This document shows, one piece after another, positions 7,908-15,251 of a stretch of 35,577 nucleotides of DNA (positions are counted from its first letter, which is position 1; every line of letters starts with the position of its first letter). The position numbers and the translations under genes are program-made. This stretch comes from an uncultured Collinsella sp. (GTDB lineage: Bacteria > Actinomycetota > Coriobacteriia > Coriobacteriales > Coriobacteriaceae): positions 1 to 35,577 of the forward strand of contig UQXA01000021.1 of the NCBI GenBank assembly GCA_900544865.1, read 5' to 3'. The notes under the pieces were generated by a model. It saw nothing but the letters and a program-made list of their open reading frames with translations. It searched no databases and was not told where the DNA came from.

Positions 7908-7984
7908 TGGTAGCGGTGACTGGATTCGAACCAGTGACGCCACGGGTATGAACCGTGTGCTCTAACCAACTGAGCTACACCGCC
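7908..7984 (-). tRNA. tRNA-Met (anticodon CAT), elongator type
   Basis: A 77-nt cloverleaf with acceptor GGCGGTG/CACCGCT, anticodon stem CACGG/CCGTG with loop TTCATAC, discriminator A and encoded CCA. It lacks the initiator hallmarks (C1-A72 mismatch and three G-C pairs at the base of the anticodon stem). A tRNA-Ile2 read through lysidine cannot be excluded from the anticodon alone. The first acceptor pair is G-U, which is unusual. Confidence 0.9.
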
Positions 7985-7987
7985 GGA

Positions 7988-8063
7988 TGGAGCCTGCAAC
8001 CAGACTTGAACTGGTGACCTCTTCGTTACCAACGAAGTGCTCTACCGACTGAGCTATACAGGC
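7988..8063 (-). tRNA. tRNA-Thr (anticodon GGT)
   Basis: A 76-nt cloverleaf with acceptor GCCTGTA/TGCAGGC, anticodon loop TTGGTAA, discriminator T and encoded CCA. It lies 3 bases from the tRNA-Met gene in one transcript. Confidence 0.96.
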
Positions 8064-8073
8064 ACTTGACGGG

Positions 8074-8155
8074 TGGGAGCTATAGGATTCGAACCTATGT
8101 AGGCAGAGCCAACGGGTTTACAGCCCGTCCCCATTAACCACTCGGGCAAACTCCC
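8074..8155 (-). tRNA. tRNA-Tyr (anticodon GTA)
   Basis: An 82-nt class II tRNA with a long variable arm, acceptor GGGAGTT/AGCTCCC, anticodon loop CTGTAAA and discriminator A. The CCA tail is not encoded (ACCC follows), unlike its two neighbours. It is the first gene of the tRNA-tuf transcript. Confidence 0.95.
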
Positions 8156-8217
8156 AATCGTTCAAGTATCCGCAGGTGCTTTGGTCTTTTGGACCGCCGC
8201 CCCCGCGAACGAAAAAG

Positions 8218-8247
8218 ATAATACGATGCAACCTTGGGGGCTGTCAA
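8218..8247 (-). promoter_or_regulatory. Strong sigma-70-type promoter of the tRNA-tuf operon
   Basis: Minus strand: TTGACA (8247-8242), an 18-base spacer, then TATTAT (8223-8218), 63 bases before the tRNA-Tyr gene. It is preceded by TTTTCG, almost the same as at the rpmG promoter. Confidence 0.85.
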
Positions 8248-8463
8248 CGAAAACCTCTAGATACACGGTGCCGGGCGTATCTATATAGCCGTGACCTGCG
8301 GTTTTATTGAGTTTGGATATGAAGGACGATGGATTTGGCTACGCTGGTGACATTTCCCGAGGGAACACTTTGTCACGGTGGAGTACATCTGCAGCATCGA
8401 CCTTCGATACCGACCCTCTTGCACTATTACATAGGTCACGATCGTGCTTCCACGGCACGTTCA

Positions 8464-8543
8464 AGCGTGGATAATCTCCCGCTTTTAGCGCGGCTCTAAG
8501 CCCAAAGCGGAGATTATCCACGCTCATTCTCCAGACGGGAGAA
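8464..8543. repeat. Large inverted repeat with ATCCACGCT motif, also the end of the rpiR transcript
   Basis: AGCGTGGATAATCT (8464-8477) and its complement ending ATTATCCACGCT (8511-8524) form about 20 paired bases around a loop of about 20 bases, with one bulge. A second small hairpin, TTCTCC/GGAGAA (8527-8532 with 8538-8543), abuts it. The block at 8516-8543 recurs with 23 of 28 bases identical at 12566-12593. Confidence 0.6.
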
Positions 8544-8554
8544 CTATAGAGCCG

Positions 8555-9391
8555 CTACTGCTCGGGCCAGACCAAAGTAGACCCATAGAGCGGCTCCCCC
8601 TTGGTGCAGGGGTAGCGACTCAAGTAACACGACGATAGCAAGTCGAAGAAATAGGTCATGGCGTATTTCGAATAAACGCCGAGTCGGTCAATTCCGTTTC
8701 CCGCATTACCAAGACGATATACACGGTCAAAAGACCTCGATTTGTCATCGTTGCTAAACGCAGTAATTAGAATCTTCCTGCCCGAACGGCAATCAAGATA
8801 CTCACGCGCCTGGGACGCAAATAGCCCGGAGACCGATACGAGAATTATCAATGACTGCGAAGCGTCTCCCATGTTTTTCAATTCCGCGACGTTAGCCCCA
8901 GCAACTATGCGAACTATCTTGCCCGCATAAAACATTTCCTGCTGAAATCGTACGAGATTGGCGCTCACATTATTGGTGCACCAGATTTCAACGTTTTTAT
9001 GGCCATCAATTTCGTCGGCAAGGTGCTTAATAGCGATATCGGACACGCCGCTTTCAACCTCAGCGAACATCTCGATCATGCGAACGTCGAGCTCTGCCCT
9101 GTACTCCTCGTAGCCAAATTCCTCCTCTCGATGGCTTAAGTCGCTTGGAAAGACTGATTGAGTAAATGATTCTTTCAAATCGCTAAGAGACTGGTAGCCC
9201 AATCGATTGCAGAAACGACGAACAGCGGAACGGGTCACGAATGCATCGCGGGTTATTGTGGCAACATTGATTTCGCTCGAACGCCTAATGTGAGCGATGA
9301 GATATCGAGCGATGGCGGCATCGTTTGACCCAAACTCGCTGTTGATGATGGAGCTAATGCGATTGAGCACATCGAAGTCATTGATATTCAC
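8555..9391 (-). CDS. MurR/RpiR-family transcriptional regulator of the beta-glucoside genes
   Basis: A DNA-binding regulator with an N-terminal HTH_6 domain (IARYLIAHIRR, then ITRDAFVTRSAVRRFCNRLGY) and a C-terminal SIS sugar-phosphate domain (about the last 150 residues: VEIWCTNNVSANLVRFQQEM and SLIILVSVSGLFASQAREYL). Such proteins sense phosphosugars. The preferred start is GTG 9391, which has AGAGGG five bases upstream (278 residues); an in-frame ATG at 9430 has no ribosome site and would give 291. It is divergent from a GH1 phospho-glucosidase and a PTS permease and probably controls them through the inverted repeat at 9434-9471. The last 30 residues are less conserved in style but nothing looks broken. 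Confidence 0.88.
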   Translation of the reverse strand: MNINDFDVLNRISSIINSEFGSNDAAIARYLIAHIRRSSEINVATITRDAFVTRSAVRRFCNRLGYQSLSDLKESFTQSVFPSDLSHREEEFGYEEYRAELDVRMIEMFAEVESGVSDIAIKHLADEIDGHKNVEIWCTNNVSANLVRFQQEMFYAGKIVRIVAGANVAELKNMGDASQSLIILVSVSGLFASQAREYLDCRSGRKILITAFSNDDKSRSFDRVYRLGNAGNGIDRLGVYSKYAMTYFFDLLSSCYLSRYPCTKGEPLYGSTLVWPEQ

Positions 9392-9433
9392 GTGATCCCT
9401 CTTTCCGCTCTCCTCGAAATCATAGTTCATTTA

Positions 9434-9471
9434 TTGAATCAAACAGCTTTGGTCGTTCTCCTATGATTCAA
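9434..9471. promoter_or_regulatory. Candidate RpiR operator, paired half-sites
   Basis: TTGAATCA (9434-9441) and its exact complement TGATTCAA (9464-9471) are separated by 22 bases. The half-site centres are 30 bp apart, close to three helical turns. It lies in the divergent promoter region between the regulator and the glucosidase gene. A TTGACG at 9477-9482 could be part of the glucosidase promoter, but no good -10 was found. Confidence 0.6.
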
Positions 9472-9542
9472 ATCAGTTGACGTCATCTTAATCGTAATTC
9501 CGCCACACGTATCCACCGTGTTGAATGATGGAAAGGGGATTC

Positions 9543-10961
9543 ATGGGCAACGTGAACAACATCCCGTTTCTCTGGGGTTCCGCCACGGCGTCTTATCAGT
9601 GCGAGGGTGCCTGGAACGAAGACGGCAAAGGCCTTGGCGAGTGGGATTTCTTTAACCACACAAGCAATAAGAACATCAACCATGTTGACGGTGATGTATC
9701 TTGCGACTTCTACCATCGCTATGAAGAAGATATCCGCATGATGAAAGAAGGCGGACAAAACACCTATCGCTTCTCTCTTTCATGGAGTCGAATCATCCCC
9801 ACGGGTATCGGTGAAGTGAATGAAAAGGGTATCGATTTTTATAATCGGGTCATTGATTGCTGCCTCGAAAATGGCATAGAGCCCAACGTTACGCTGTTCC
9901 ATTACGATCTGCCATTCACGCTTGCTTGCAAAGGCGGATGGCTGAACAACGATATGGCAGAGTGGTTCTGCAAATACGCCAAGATTTGCTTTGAGCGCTT
10001 TGGAGACCGCGTCAAAATCTGGGCTACCGTTAACGAGCCGCATTTCTACAGCTACTGCGTAAACATGTTGGGCAACTATCCCCCCAATCGATCGCTCGAC
10101 GTTCAGTCGTACATGCAGTTTCAGTACAACCTGATGCGCGCAAGCGCACTCGCAGTCCGAGCATATCGTCAAATGGGCTACGACGGCATCATCGGCGCTG
10201 TCCACGATGGCGGCGTTGTCGAACTCGACCCGGCAACCGAGCACCCCGATGACGTATTTCGATACGCAGACTTTTTCGCCAATCGCATGATTCTGGCACC
10301 AGCACTTCAGGGTCAACTGCCGCCAGAAATGGACGAAATCCTTGAAAAACTTGGCGTCTCGCTCTATCGATCCCCAAATGACGTAGAAGAATTCAGAGAC
10401 GGTAAAGTCGATTTTATTGGACTCAACGTGTATTGCCGAGAGTATGTAACCGACTGGCACGGTGGAGAGCTTGCCGTTTCGGCGAACAATAAGGGCGGTT
10501 CGAGCAAAAAGGTCGAAGGAAAATGCATTGCGCCCTTGTTTGAAAGCGCCCGCGACAGCAATGTTCCCCGCAATAAATGGGGCCGCGAAATACTCCCAAG
10601 TTGCATGTATTCAACCATCATGGATGTCCACGAGCGCTATGACGCGCCCCGCATCTTTATTACGGAAAACGGACATGGCGCCTATGAGCAACCAGACGCA
10701 GACGGAATGATCCACGATGATGACCGCATCGAGCTTCTGGGCCAGTTCATCGAGCACATGATGAGGGCTAAGCGCGACGGCGCGCGCGTTGAGGGCTACT
10801 ACCTCTGGTCGACGATGGATCTGTATAGCTGGATCAACGGCTACGAAAAACGATACGGACTTGTCCATATCGACTTCGAGAACAATCTGGAGCGCACCCC
10901 CAAAAAGAGCTGGTATTGGTACCGAGACCTTATCTCGAAGTATCAGGAGCAGGAAGGTTAG
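9543..10961 (+). CDS. 6-phospho-beta-glucosidase, glycoside hydrolase family 1
   Basis: A 472-residue cytoplasmic GH1 enzyme. The N-terminus FLWGSATASYQCEGA is the family signature. The acid/base is Glu165 in ATVNEPH and the nucleophile Glu375 in IFITENGHG. The C-terminal ERTPKKSWYWYRDLI fits the K-S-x-Y phosphate-site region of the 6-phospho enzymes, and pairing with a PTS permease also favours a 6-phospho substrate such as cellobiose-, salicin- or arbutin-phosphate. The start at 9543 is chosen for GAAAGGGG just upstream; the ATG at 9525 has no such site. The PTS gene follows after 9 bases. If the permease is truly broken, this enzyme may depend on another PTS for substrate. Confidence 0.9.
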   Translation: MGNVNNIPFLWGSATASYQCEGAWNEDGKGLGEWDFFNHTSNKNINHVDGDVSCDFYHRYEEDIRMMKEGGQNTYRFSLSWSRIIPTGIGEVNEKGIDFYNRVIDCCLENGIEPNVTLFHYDLPFTLACKGGWLNNDMAEWFCKYAKICFERFGDRVKIWATVNEPHFYSYCVNMLGNYPPNRSLDVQSYMQFQYNLMRASALAVRAYRQMGYDGIIGAVHDGGVVELDPATEHPDDVFRYADFFANRMILAPALQGQLPPEMDEILEKLGVSLYRSPNDVEEFRDGKVDFIGLNVYCREYVTDWHGGELAVSANNKGGSSKKVEGKCIAPLFESARDSNVPRNKWGREILPSCMYSTIMDVHERYDAPRIFITENGHGAYEQPDADGMIHDDDRIELLGQFIEHMMRAKRDGARVEGYYLWSTMDLYSWINGYEKRYGLVHIDFENNLERTPKKSWYWYRDLISKYQEQEG

Positions 10962-10970
10962 GAGAAAGAG

Positions 10971-12370
10971 ATGAAATATCAGGCAATGTCCGAAACAGTC
11001 CTAAAGGCTGTTGGCGGCAAAGAGAACATTACATCGGTAACTCATTGTGCGACGCGCCTTCGCATCGACGCACGAGACACCTCGATCATCGATCTCCAGC
11101 TCGCCAAATCGGCTGACCAGGCGCTCGGGGCAGTAGTCAGCGGTGGCCAGCTTCAGGTGATCATCGGCCCCAACGTCACCGAGGCCTACAACGACTTCCT
11201 CGACTTCGCGGGAATCGAAGTCGGCGGTGGCACGGTTGCCGACGATGCCCAAACCGCCAAAGATCTTGCAGAAGGCATTAAAAGCGGTAACACCGCCATG
11301 GGCTTGATTGAGAAATTCGGGAACGTCTCTGCACAGGTATTCATGCCCATCGTCCCGGCGCTCATCGTTGGCGGACTCATTCTTTCGATCAAGAATCTCC
11401 TGGTCAATTATTGTGGATTGAGCACCGATAGCGGAACCGCCCAGGTTCTGCTGGCGATCTTCAGCGCCTCATTTAGCTTCCTGCCCGTTTACCTCGGCTA
11501 TCAGCTCGCCGCCGTCATGAAGATGCAGCCTATCATGGGCGCACTGCTGGGCGCAATCATGATTAGCTCGTCTATTAGCGGTGCTGAGGGTCTCGACTTT
11601 CTTGGCATCCCCATCCCGACGAATGACTACTCGAGCACGGTGGTGCCAATCGTACTGGGCGTTGTGTTCATGTACTTTGTTGATCGCGGTCTTCAGAAAA
11701 TCATCCCCGACATTACCAAACTGTTCTTGAAGCCGCTGCTCACCATGTTCATCGTCGTGCCTGTTGAGCTGATTATCCTCGGCCCCGCCGGCAGCATGAT
11801 GGGCTACGCGCTGAGTGATGCCGCCACGTGGCTCATGGATAACGTGGCATTTATCGCTACTCCAATCCTTGCAGCCCTTAACCCCTATTTTGTCATGCTC
11901 GGTCTTGATAAGGCCTACATCGCGATCGAAGTTACGAGCTTGGCGCAGCTCGGCTGGGCGCCCATCATCTTTGGCTTCATCTCAAACCTCTGCATTGGCG
12001 GCACGAGTCTCGCCTTGGCAACTGCAATGAAAGGCAACAAGGAGAAGAGAGGTATGGTCACCACGGTTGCCGTCACCGCACTCTGTGGCGTAACTGAGCC
12101 GCATTTTACGGCTGCCTCATCGAGCGTCCCCGCCTGCTTGTCGGCACAGCAATCGGCGCCCTCTGCGCGGGACTCCCTGCAGGCATCTTCGTCCTGAAGG
12201 AGTATGTTGCGGGAGCATGCCCCGGTCTTCTTTCTGCGCTGATCTTTATCGCTCCCGATGGATCCATGGGCAACTTCGTACTGGCGTGCGTTGTCGCCGT
12301 CATCGCCATCGTTGTCTCGTTCATCGCTGCACGCGTGATCATCAAGAAGAATCCCAACTATATTGAGTAG
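10971..12370 (+). pseudogene. Beta-glucoside PTS permease EIIBC, interrupted by a one-base frameshift
   Basis: This should be the membrane permease that imports and phosphorylates a beta-glucoside. The EIIB domain (residues 1-90) has its phospho-accepting Cys26 in VTHCATRLRI. The EIIC membrane domain follows, with ten or so hydrophobic segments. The continuous frame runs to codon 377 (GVTEP) and then leaves the family sequence, stopping at 12197. From 12101 another frame reads AFYGCLIERPRLLVG and continues to VIIKKNPNYIE and a stop at 12370. One base is missing near 12099-12102. Repaired, the protein would be about 466 residues, normal for EIIBC without EIIA. The last roughly 89 residues, with the final membrane helices, are lost as read. 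A sequencing error is possible. The ribosome site is GGAGAAAGAG. Confidence 0.9.
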
Positions 12371-12471
12371 ATGCCCGCTGCTTGCATTGGGGACATCCTC
12401 GGCAGACCATTAGCAAGAACCCGAGAAGTCCCTTAGGAGCTCGATTAATCCATTCGGATTCCTCAGGCACA

Positions 12472-12512
12472 AACGACCCCGATTCCACAATGAAATCGGG
12501 GTCGTTGTTTCT
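12472..12512 (+). terminator. Intrinsic terminator of the glucosidase-PTS operon
   Basis: AACGACCCCGATT (12472-12484) pairs perfectly with AATCGGGGTCGTT (12494-12506), followed by GTTTCT. It lies 101 bases after the repaired permease stop codon and 274 after the out-of-frame one, which also supports the longer gene. Confidence 0.88.
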
Positions 12513-12565
12513 AAAGCCTTCGATAGACAATCGGTGTTTACCTTAGCTCCCTATCCAAGTTAATC

Positions 12566-12593
12566 ATCCACGCTCGTTCTCCGGTCGGAAGAT
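12566..12593. repeat. Copy of the ATCCACGCT intergenic repeat
   Basis: This 28-base block matches 8516-8543 at 23 positions (ATCCACGCTC, then TTCTCC, then CGG-AGA). A shorter ATCCACGCTCGAG copy follows at about 12618, and ATCCACGCTTA occurs at about 32860. Confidence 0.5.
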
Positions 12594-12663
12594 TTTCTTC
12601 TCTCGCGTGTCCAGAAATCCACGCTCGAGCAGAACATCCAGGTCCGCACCCGCCCTTGTCTCG

Positions 12664-12788
12664 ATCTGTAACAGCAAGAGGCCTATTCCGCTTCTACATG
12701 TTACAGATCAAGATATTCCTAAAACACCCTAAGTTTCATCTCAATCTGTAACAGTTAGATGCCAAATATCGGTCTTGGTGTTACAGAT
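12664..12788. repeat. Two 45-nt hairpin elements, arms ATCTGTAACA/TGTTACAGAT
   Basis: Element 1 spans 12664-12708 and element 2 spans 12744-12788. Each is exactly 45 nt with perfect 10-nt arms, and they start exactly 80 bp apart. Interiors match at 12 of 25 positions. Both could form a short inner stem (AGA with TCT), with the next pair G-T in one copy and T-G in the other. The function is unknown: protein-binding site pair or small structured repeats. Confidence 0.7.
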
Positions 12789-12858
12789 TTAGACAAACTG
12801 GAGGACGAGACAAACCAAAAACGGGATGGGCGCTAACCCGATGGCGCACCACCTAAAT

Positions 12859-12894
12859 AGAAACGGGCTCTGTCCCATATAGAGACAGAGCCCG
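12859..12894 (-). terminator. Terminator of tRNA-Thr(UGU)
   Basis: CGGGCTCTGTC (12864-12874) pairs perfectly with GACAGAGCCCG (12884-12894). On the minus strand the stem is followed by TTTCTATTT. It lies 9 bases past the tRNA 3' end. Confidence 0.85.
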
Positions 12895-12903
12895 AAACTC
12901 TCA

Positions 12904-12978
12904 TGGAGCCAGTGACAGGAATCGAACCTGCAACCCACTGATTACAAATCAGTTGCGCTACCGTTGCGCCACACTGGC
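12904..12978 (-). tRNA. tRNA-Thr (anticodon TGT)
   Basis: A 75-nt cloverleaf with acceptor GCCAGTG/CACTGGC, anticodon stem CTGAT/ATCAG with loop TTGTAA, T-arm GGTTCGATTCC, discriminator T and encoded CCA at 12904-12906. It stands alone with its own terminator and borders the HTH-HipA gene. No repeat of its 3' end was seen in the window that would mark an integrated element. Confidence 0.96.
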
Positions 12979-13131
12979 ACACTTGGCGCTTTCGCGCGAA
13001 GCCAGTTAAGAATAAAGGAATTGCGGACGAGGCGCAACAGGCCACACGGCGTTATACAAATATGCAAAATCCAGCAACAACAGGTACCAGGCCCGTTCAT
13101 TTCTGTCGGTTCGCCCTCAATCTCAAAACCA

Positions 13132-13192
13132 TTCGTTAGAACGAATAGTTTTAATTACAATTGCTATATATAAAACTATTCGTTCTAACGAA
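13132..13192. promoter_or_regulatory. Paired palindromic operators flanking the HTH-HipA promoter
   Basis: Two 14-bp near-palindromes, TTCGTTAGAACGAA (13132-13145) and TTCGTTCTAACGAA (13179-13192), lie inside perfect 22-nt inverted arms (13132-13153 and 13171-13192) with a 17-base AT-rich spacer holding TATATA. The second ends 10 bases before the start codon. The layout fits autorepression by the HTH protein encoded just downstream. Confidence 0.75.
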
Positions 13193-13202
13193 GGGTTTCG
13201 CG

Positions 13203-14543
13203 ATGCTTACTACCAAAGAAGCCGCCGAGCTGCTCGGCATCACTCCGCGCAGGGTGCAGGAGCTCATAAAAAACGGAGCACTTGAGGCCCGCAAGGCTTC
13301 TGGTGTATGGCTCATCGACAAAGACAGCGTCGACACGCGACTCCGCTCTGTGACCAAAACGGGGGGACGTCCCCGCCGCGGCCACGGTAAGAGCGAGATC
13401 GCGTTCACCCTCATGAACCGCACGTACGAAGTCGCTCAGCTGGTCTACAGCACATCGCGAAAAGACTTTACCCACATCGGTGCCGACATCGATTACGCCC
13501 ACGCCCCTATTGGAGTATTTGGCCCTAATAGCCCCATATCGCTAGACTCCTTCCGCATCTGGTGGCGCGGCCGCGGTATCCCGCTCGCACGCATTGGGCT
13601 AGCCTCCCTGCTTGCAGAAGCCGCAGTCGATGTTCCCGATGAACTCGTCCAGCGAAATCTCGGCCTCTCCTTATCCGACCAGTATTGGATTAGGCCCCAA
13701 GGTTCCGGTCTCACCTGGGAGGATATCAACTTCTTCAATAACGCCTTTGATGACGTCTCGCTAACCATTGCACCCTTTGCCCCAGAGGGAAAAGCGGCTG
13801 CCGCAAAGCCCGATAACACCTCGGACGGCAATCTTCAAAAGTACTGGACGTGCGAGGGCGAACGTCGAATTCTGCATAAGGCAGGAGCGCACCTGGACCA
13901 GGAACCTTATAACGAGCTGGTGGCGACCGCGCTCCATCGTCGCATCCTAAACGCCTGCGATTATGTGCCTTACTCGCTCGAGGGCACGGGCACTTCCGCC
14001 CTGAGCACATGCGATGTCTTCTTAACTGATGAAGAAGAGTATGTCCCTGCGTTCTATGTAAACCAGCACGCAAACGCAGATGAACGGCTAACCGACTACG
14101 AGCGATATGTAGCAAACTGCGAGGAGCTCGGGGTGACAGGCGTCAAGGATGCCCTTGACCGCATGATCGTATGTGACGACATCATTGCCAACTACGATCG
14201 TCATTGGCGCAACTTCGGCCTCGTGCGAAACGTAAACACGCAAGCTTGCAGACCTGCCCCCATCTTCGATTCGGGCTCATCGCTCTGGTGCAACATATCA
14301 CTAGAGGAGCTTAGGGCGGGAGAGCACAGTTTTACCAGCGCACAATTTCATTCAAGCCCCGCCAAACAAATGTTGCTCGTCGAGGACATGGGCTGGTTTG
14401 ACGGCGACAAACTCGAAGGCTTCGTTGACGAGGCAATCGAGATTCTTTCCAGAAACGACGCGCTCACGGCAAGGCTGCCATATCTAAAAAAGGCGCTAAC
14501 GTGGCGCCTCGAAAGAATGATCGACATCGCTGAATGGAGTTAG
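13203..14543 (+). CDS. Single-chain HTH plus HipA-like kinase protein
   Basis: A 446-residue fusion. Residues 1-50 form an excisionase/MerR-type winged HTH (LTTKEAAELLGITPRRVQEL, then the NGALEARKASGVWLIDKDSV wing). Residues about 150-440 are HipA-like kinase: LGLSLSDQYWI and LTWEDINFF, a glycine-serine loop SDGNLQKYW (207-215), the catalytic NYDRHWRNFGL (330-340, Asp332) and the metal-binding FDSGSS (355-360). HipA kinases phosphorylate target proteins such as GltX. Here regulator and kinase are one polypeptide and no separate HipB is adjacent. The start is ATG 13203 (GAAGGG upstream); a longer frame to 13161 would run through the operator. It is probably autoregulated through the palindromes. 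Whether it acts as a toxin or a signalling kinase is not known. Confidence 0.85.
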   Translation: MLTTKEAAELLGITPRRVQELIKNGALEARKASGVWLIDKDSVDTRLRSVTKTGGRPRRGHGKSEIAFTLMNRTYEVAQLVYSTSRKDFTHIGADIDYAHAPIGVFGPNSPISLDSFRIWWRGRGIPLARIGLASLLAEAAVDVPDELVQRNLGLSLSDQYWIRPQGSGLTWEDINFFNNAFDDVSLTIAPFAPEGKAAAAKPDNTSDGNLQKYWTCEGERRILHKAGAHLDQEPYNELVATALHRRILNACDYVPYSLEGTGTSALSTCDVFLTDEEEYVPAFYVNQHANADERLTDYERYVANCEELGVTGVKDALDRMIVCDDIIANYDRHWRNFGLVRNVNTQACRPAPIFDSGSSLWCNISLEELRAGEHSFTSAQFHSSPAKQMLLVEDMGWFDGDKLEGFVDEAIEILSRNDALTARLPYLKKALTWRLERMIDIAEWS

Positions 14544-14570
14544 CGAGGCAGCATTGCCCCGCCAACTTCC

Positions 14571-15248
14571 CTACCTCCCGCGCAGGGCCTTGAGCTTGGC
14601 CAGGGCATCGGGGCTCAGGCGACTGCCCAGAGTCATCTTGATCTGCGGAGCTTCCTCTGCCTCGTGAACGTCGTTATCGATCTGTTTGATCTCGTCCACC
14701 AGCATACGGCTCGAGATGCGCGTGACACCCTTGCCCATGACGACGGCCTGGATCGTGCCGTCGCTCGATACCACGGAGCATGCGCGGCCTTCCTCGCGCG
14801 CCTCGATGCAGAGCTTTTGCACCACGGTATCGGCTGAAACACCCGTCGGCGAGAACTCGATGCGCACGCCGCGGGCCGGCAGGTTGGGACGTTCACTGGA
14901 GATATTGCCCGCGCCGTCAAACACGATCACGGCCTCGTAACGGCCCTGGGCAAAGGCAGCAACGTCGTTAATGAGGGCGGTGCGCGCCATATCGTGAACG
15001 TCGCTGGAATATGGATCGTCGGAACGGTCGTACACGAGCTTTTCGTAGCGTGGCGTGCAGTGGATCACGTTGTACCCGTCGACCACCAGCAGCTCGGGCT
15101 TGTTGGAGTGCACCGTCGAGACTGGGTCGGCGATAGCCTGCGCAAACGCATTGCCGCCCACGCCGTAGGTCGCGGCCGAAACAATCGGCTTGGCCGAGCC
15201 CTCGCCAAAGCGCTTGGCCTTGGACTTGGCGCGGTTCTTCTTGGACAT
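14571..15248 (-). CDS. yacP: YacP-like NYN-domain endoribonuclease
   Basis: A 225-residue protein. After a basic, low-complexity stretch (MSKKNRAKSKAKRFGEGSAK and onward, residues 1-50) comes the NYN nuclease core: LLVVDGYNVIH (about 54-64), the acidic IVFDGAGN (about 105-112), then ADTVVQKLCIEAREEGRACSVVSSDGTIQ. In Bacillus the homologue YacP (Rae1) is a ribosome-associated mRNA nuclease, and the cysS-rlmB-yacP order is the same here. The start follows GGGGGAGGAG, which overlaps the end of rlmB three bases away. It is the last gene of the operon. Confidence 0.88.
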   Translation of the reverse strand: MSKKNRAKSKAKRFGEGSAKPIVSAATYGVGGNAFAQAIADPVSTVHSNKPELLVVDGYNVIHCTPRYEKLVYDRSDDPYSSDVHDMARTALINDVAAFAQGRYEAVIVFDGAGNISSERPNLPARGVRIEFSPTGVSADTVVQKLCIEAREEGRACSVVSSDGTIQAVVMGKGVTRISSRMLVDEIKQIDNDVHEAEEAPQIKMTLGSRLSPDALAKLKALRGR

Positions 15249-15251
15249 GCG

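Larger units (their letters stand above)
8156..8554. other. 399-base gap: tRNA-tuf promoter, then hairpins, no gene
   Basis: Apart from the promoter at 8218-8247 and the repeat structure at 8464-8543, no coding signal is seen. The 62-codon minus-strand frame at 8339-8527 lacks a convincing ribosome site and runs through the inverted repeat, so it is not called as a gene. Confidence 0.6.
12371..12903. other. 533-base gene-free gap rich in hairpins
   Basis: No open frame with a ribosome site or protein-like composition is seen. It contains the operon terminator (12472-12512), a copy of the ATCCACGCT repeat (12566-12593), two 45-nt inverted-repeat elements (12664-12708 and 12744-12788) and the tRNA-Thr terminator (12864-12894). 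Confidence 0.6.

Noticed and set aside
8339..8527. 62-codon minus-strand frame between rpiR and the tRNA genes
   Set aside because: It runs through an inverted repeat, has no ribosome site and no protein-like features.
9477..9505. Sigma-70 promoter for the glucosidase gene starting at TTGACG
   Set aside because: No -10 element at a 16-18 base spacing; the nearest TAATTC is only 12 bases away.
12664..12788. CRISPR array
   Set aside because: Only two units occur; each is a palindrome with diverged interior, not a direct repeat with a spacer, and no cas genes are present.
12904..14543. Integrated element at tRNA-Thr carrying the HTH-HipA gene
   Set aside because: No integrase and no repeated copy of the tRNA 3' end were seen within the window.
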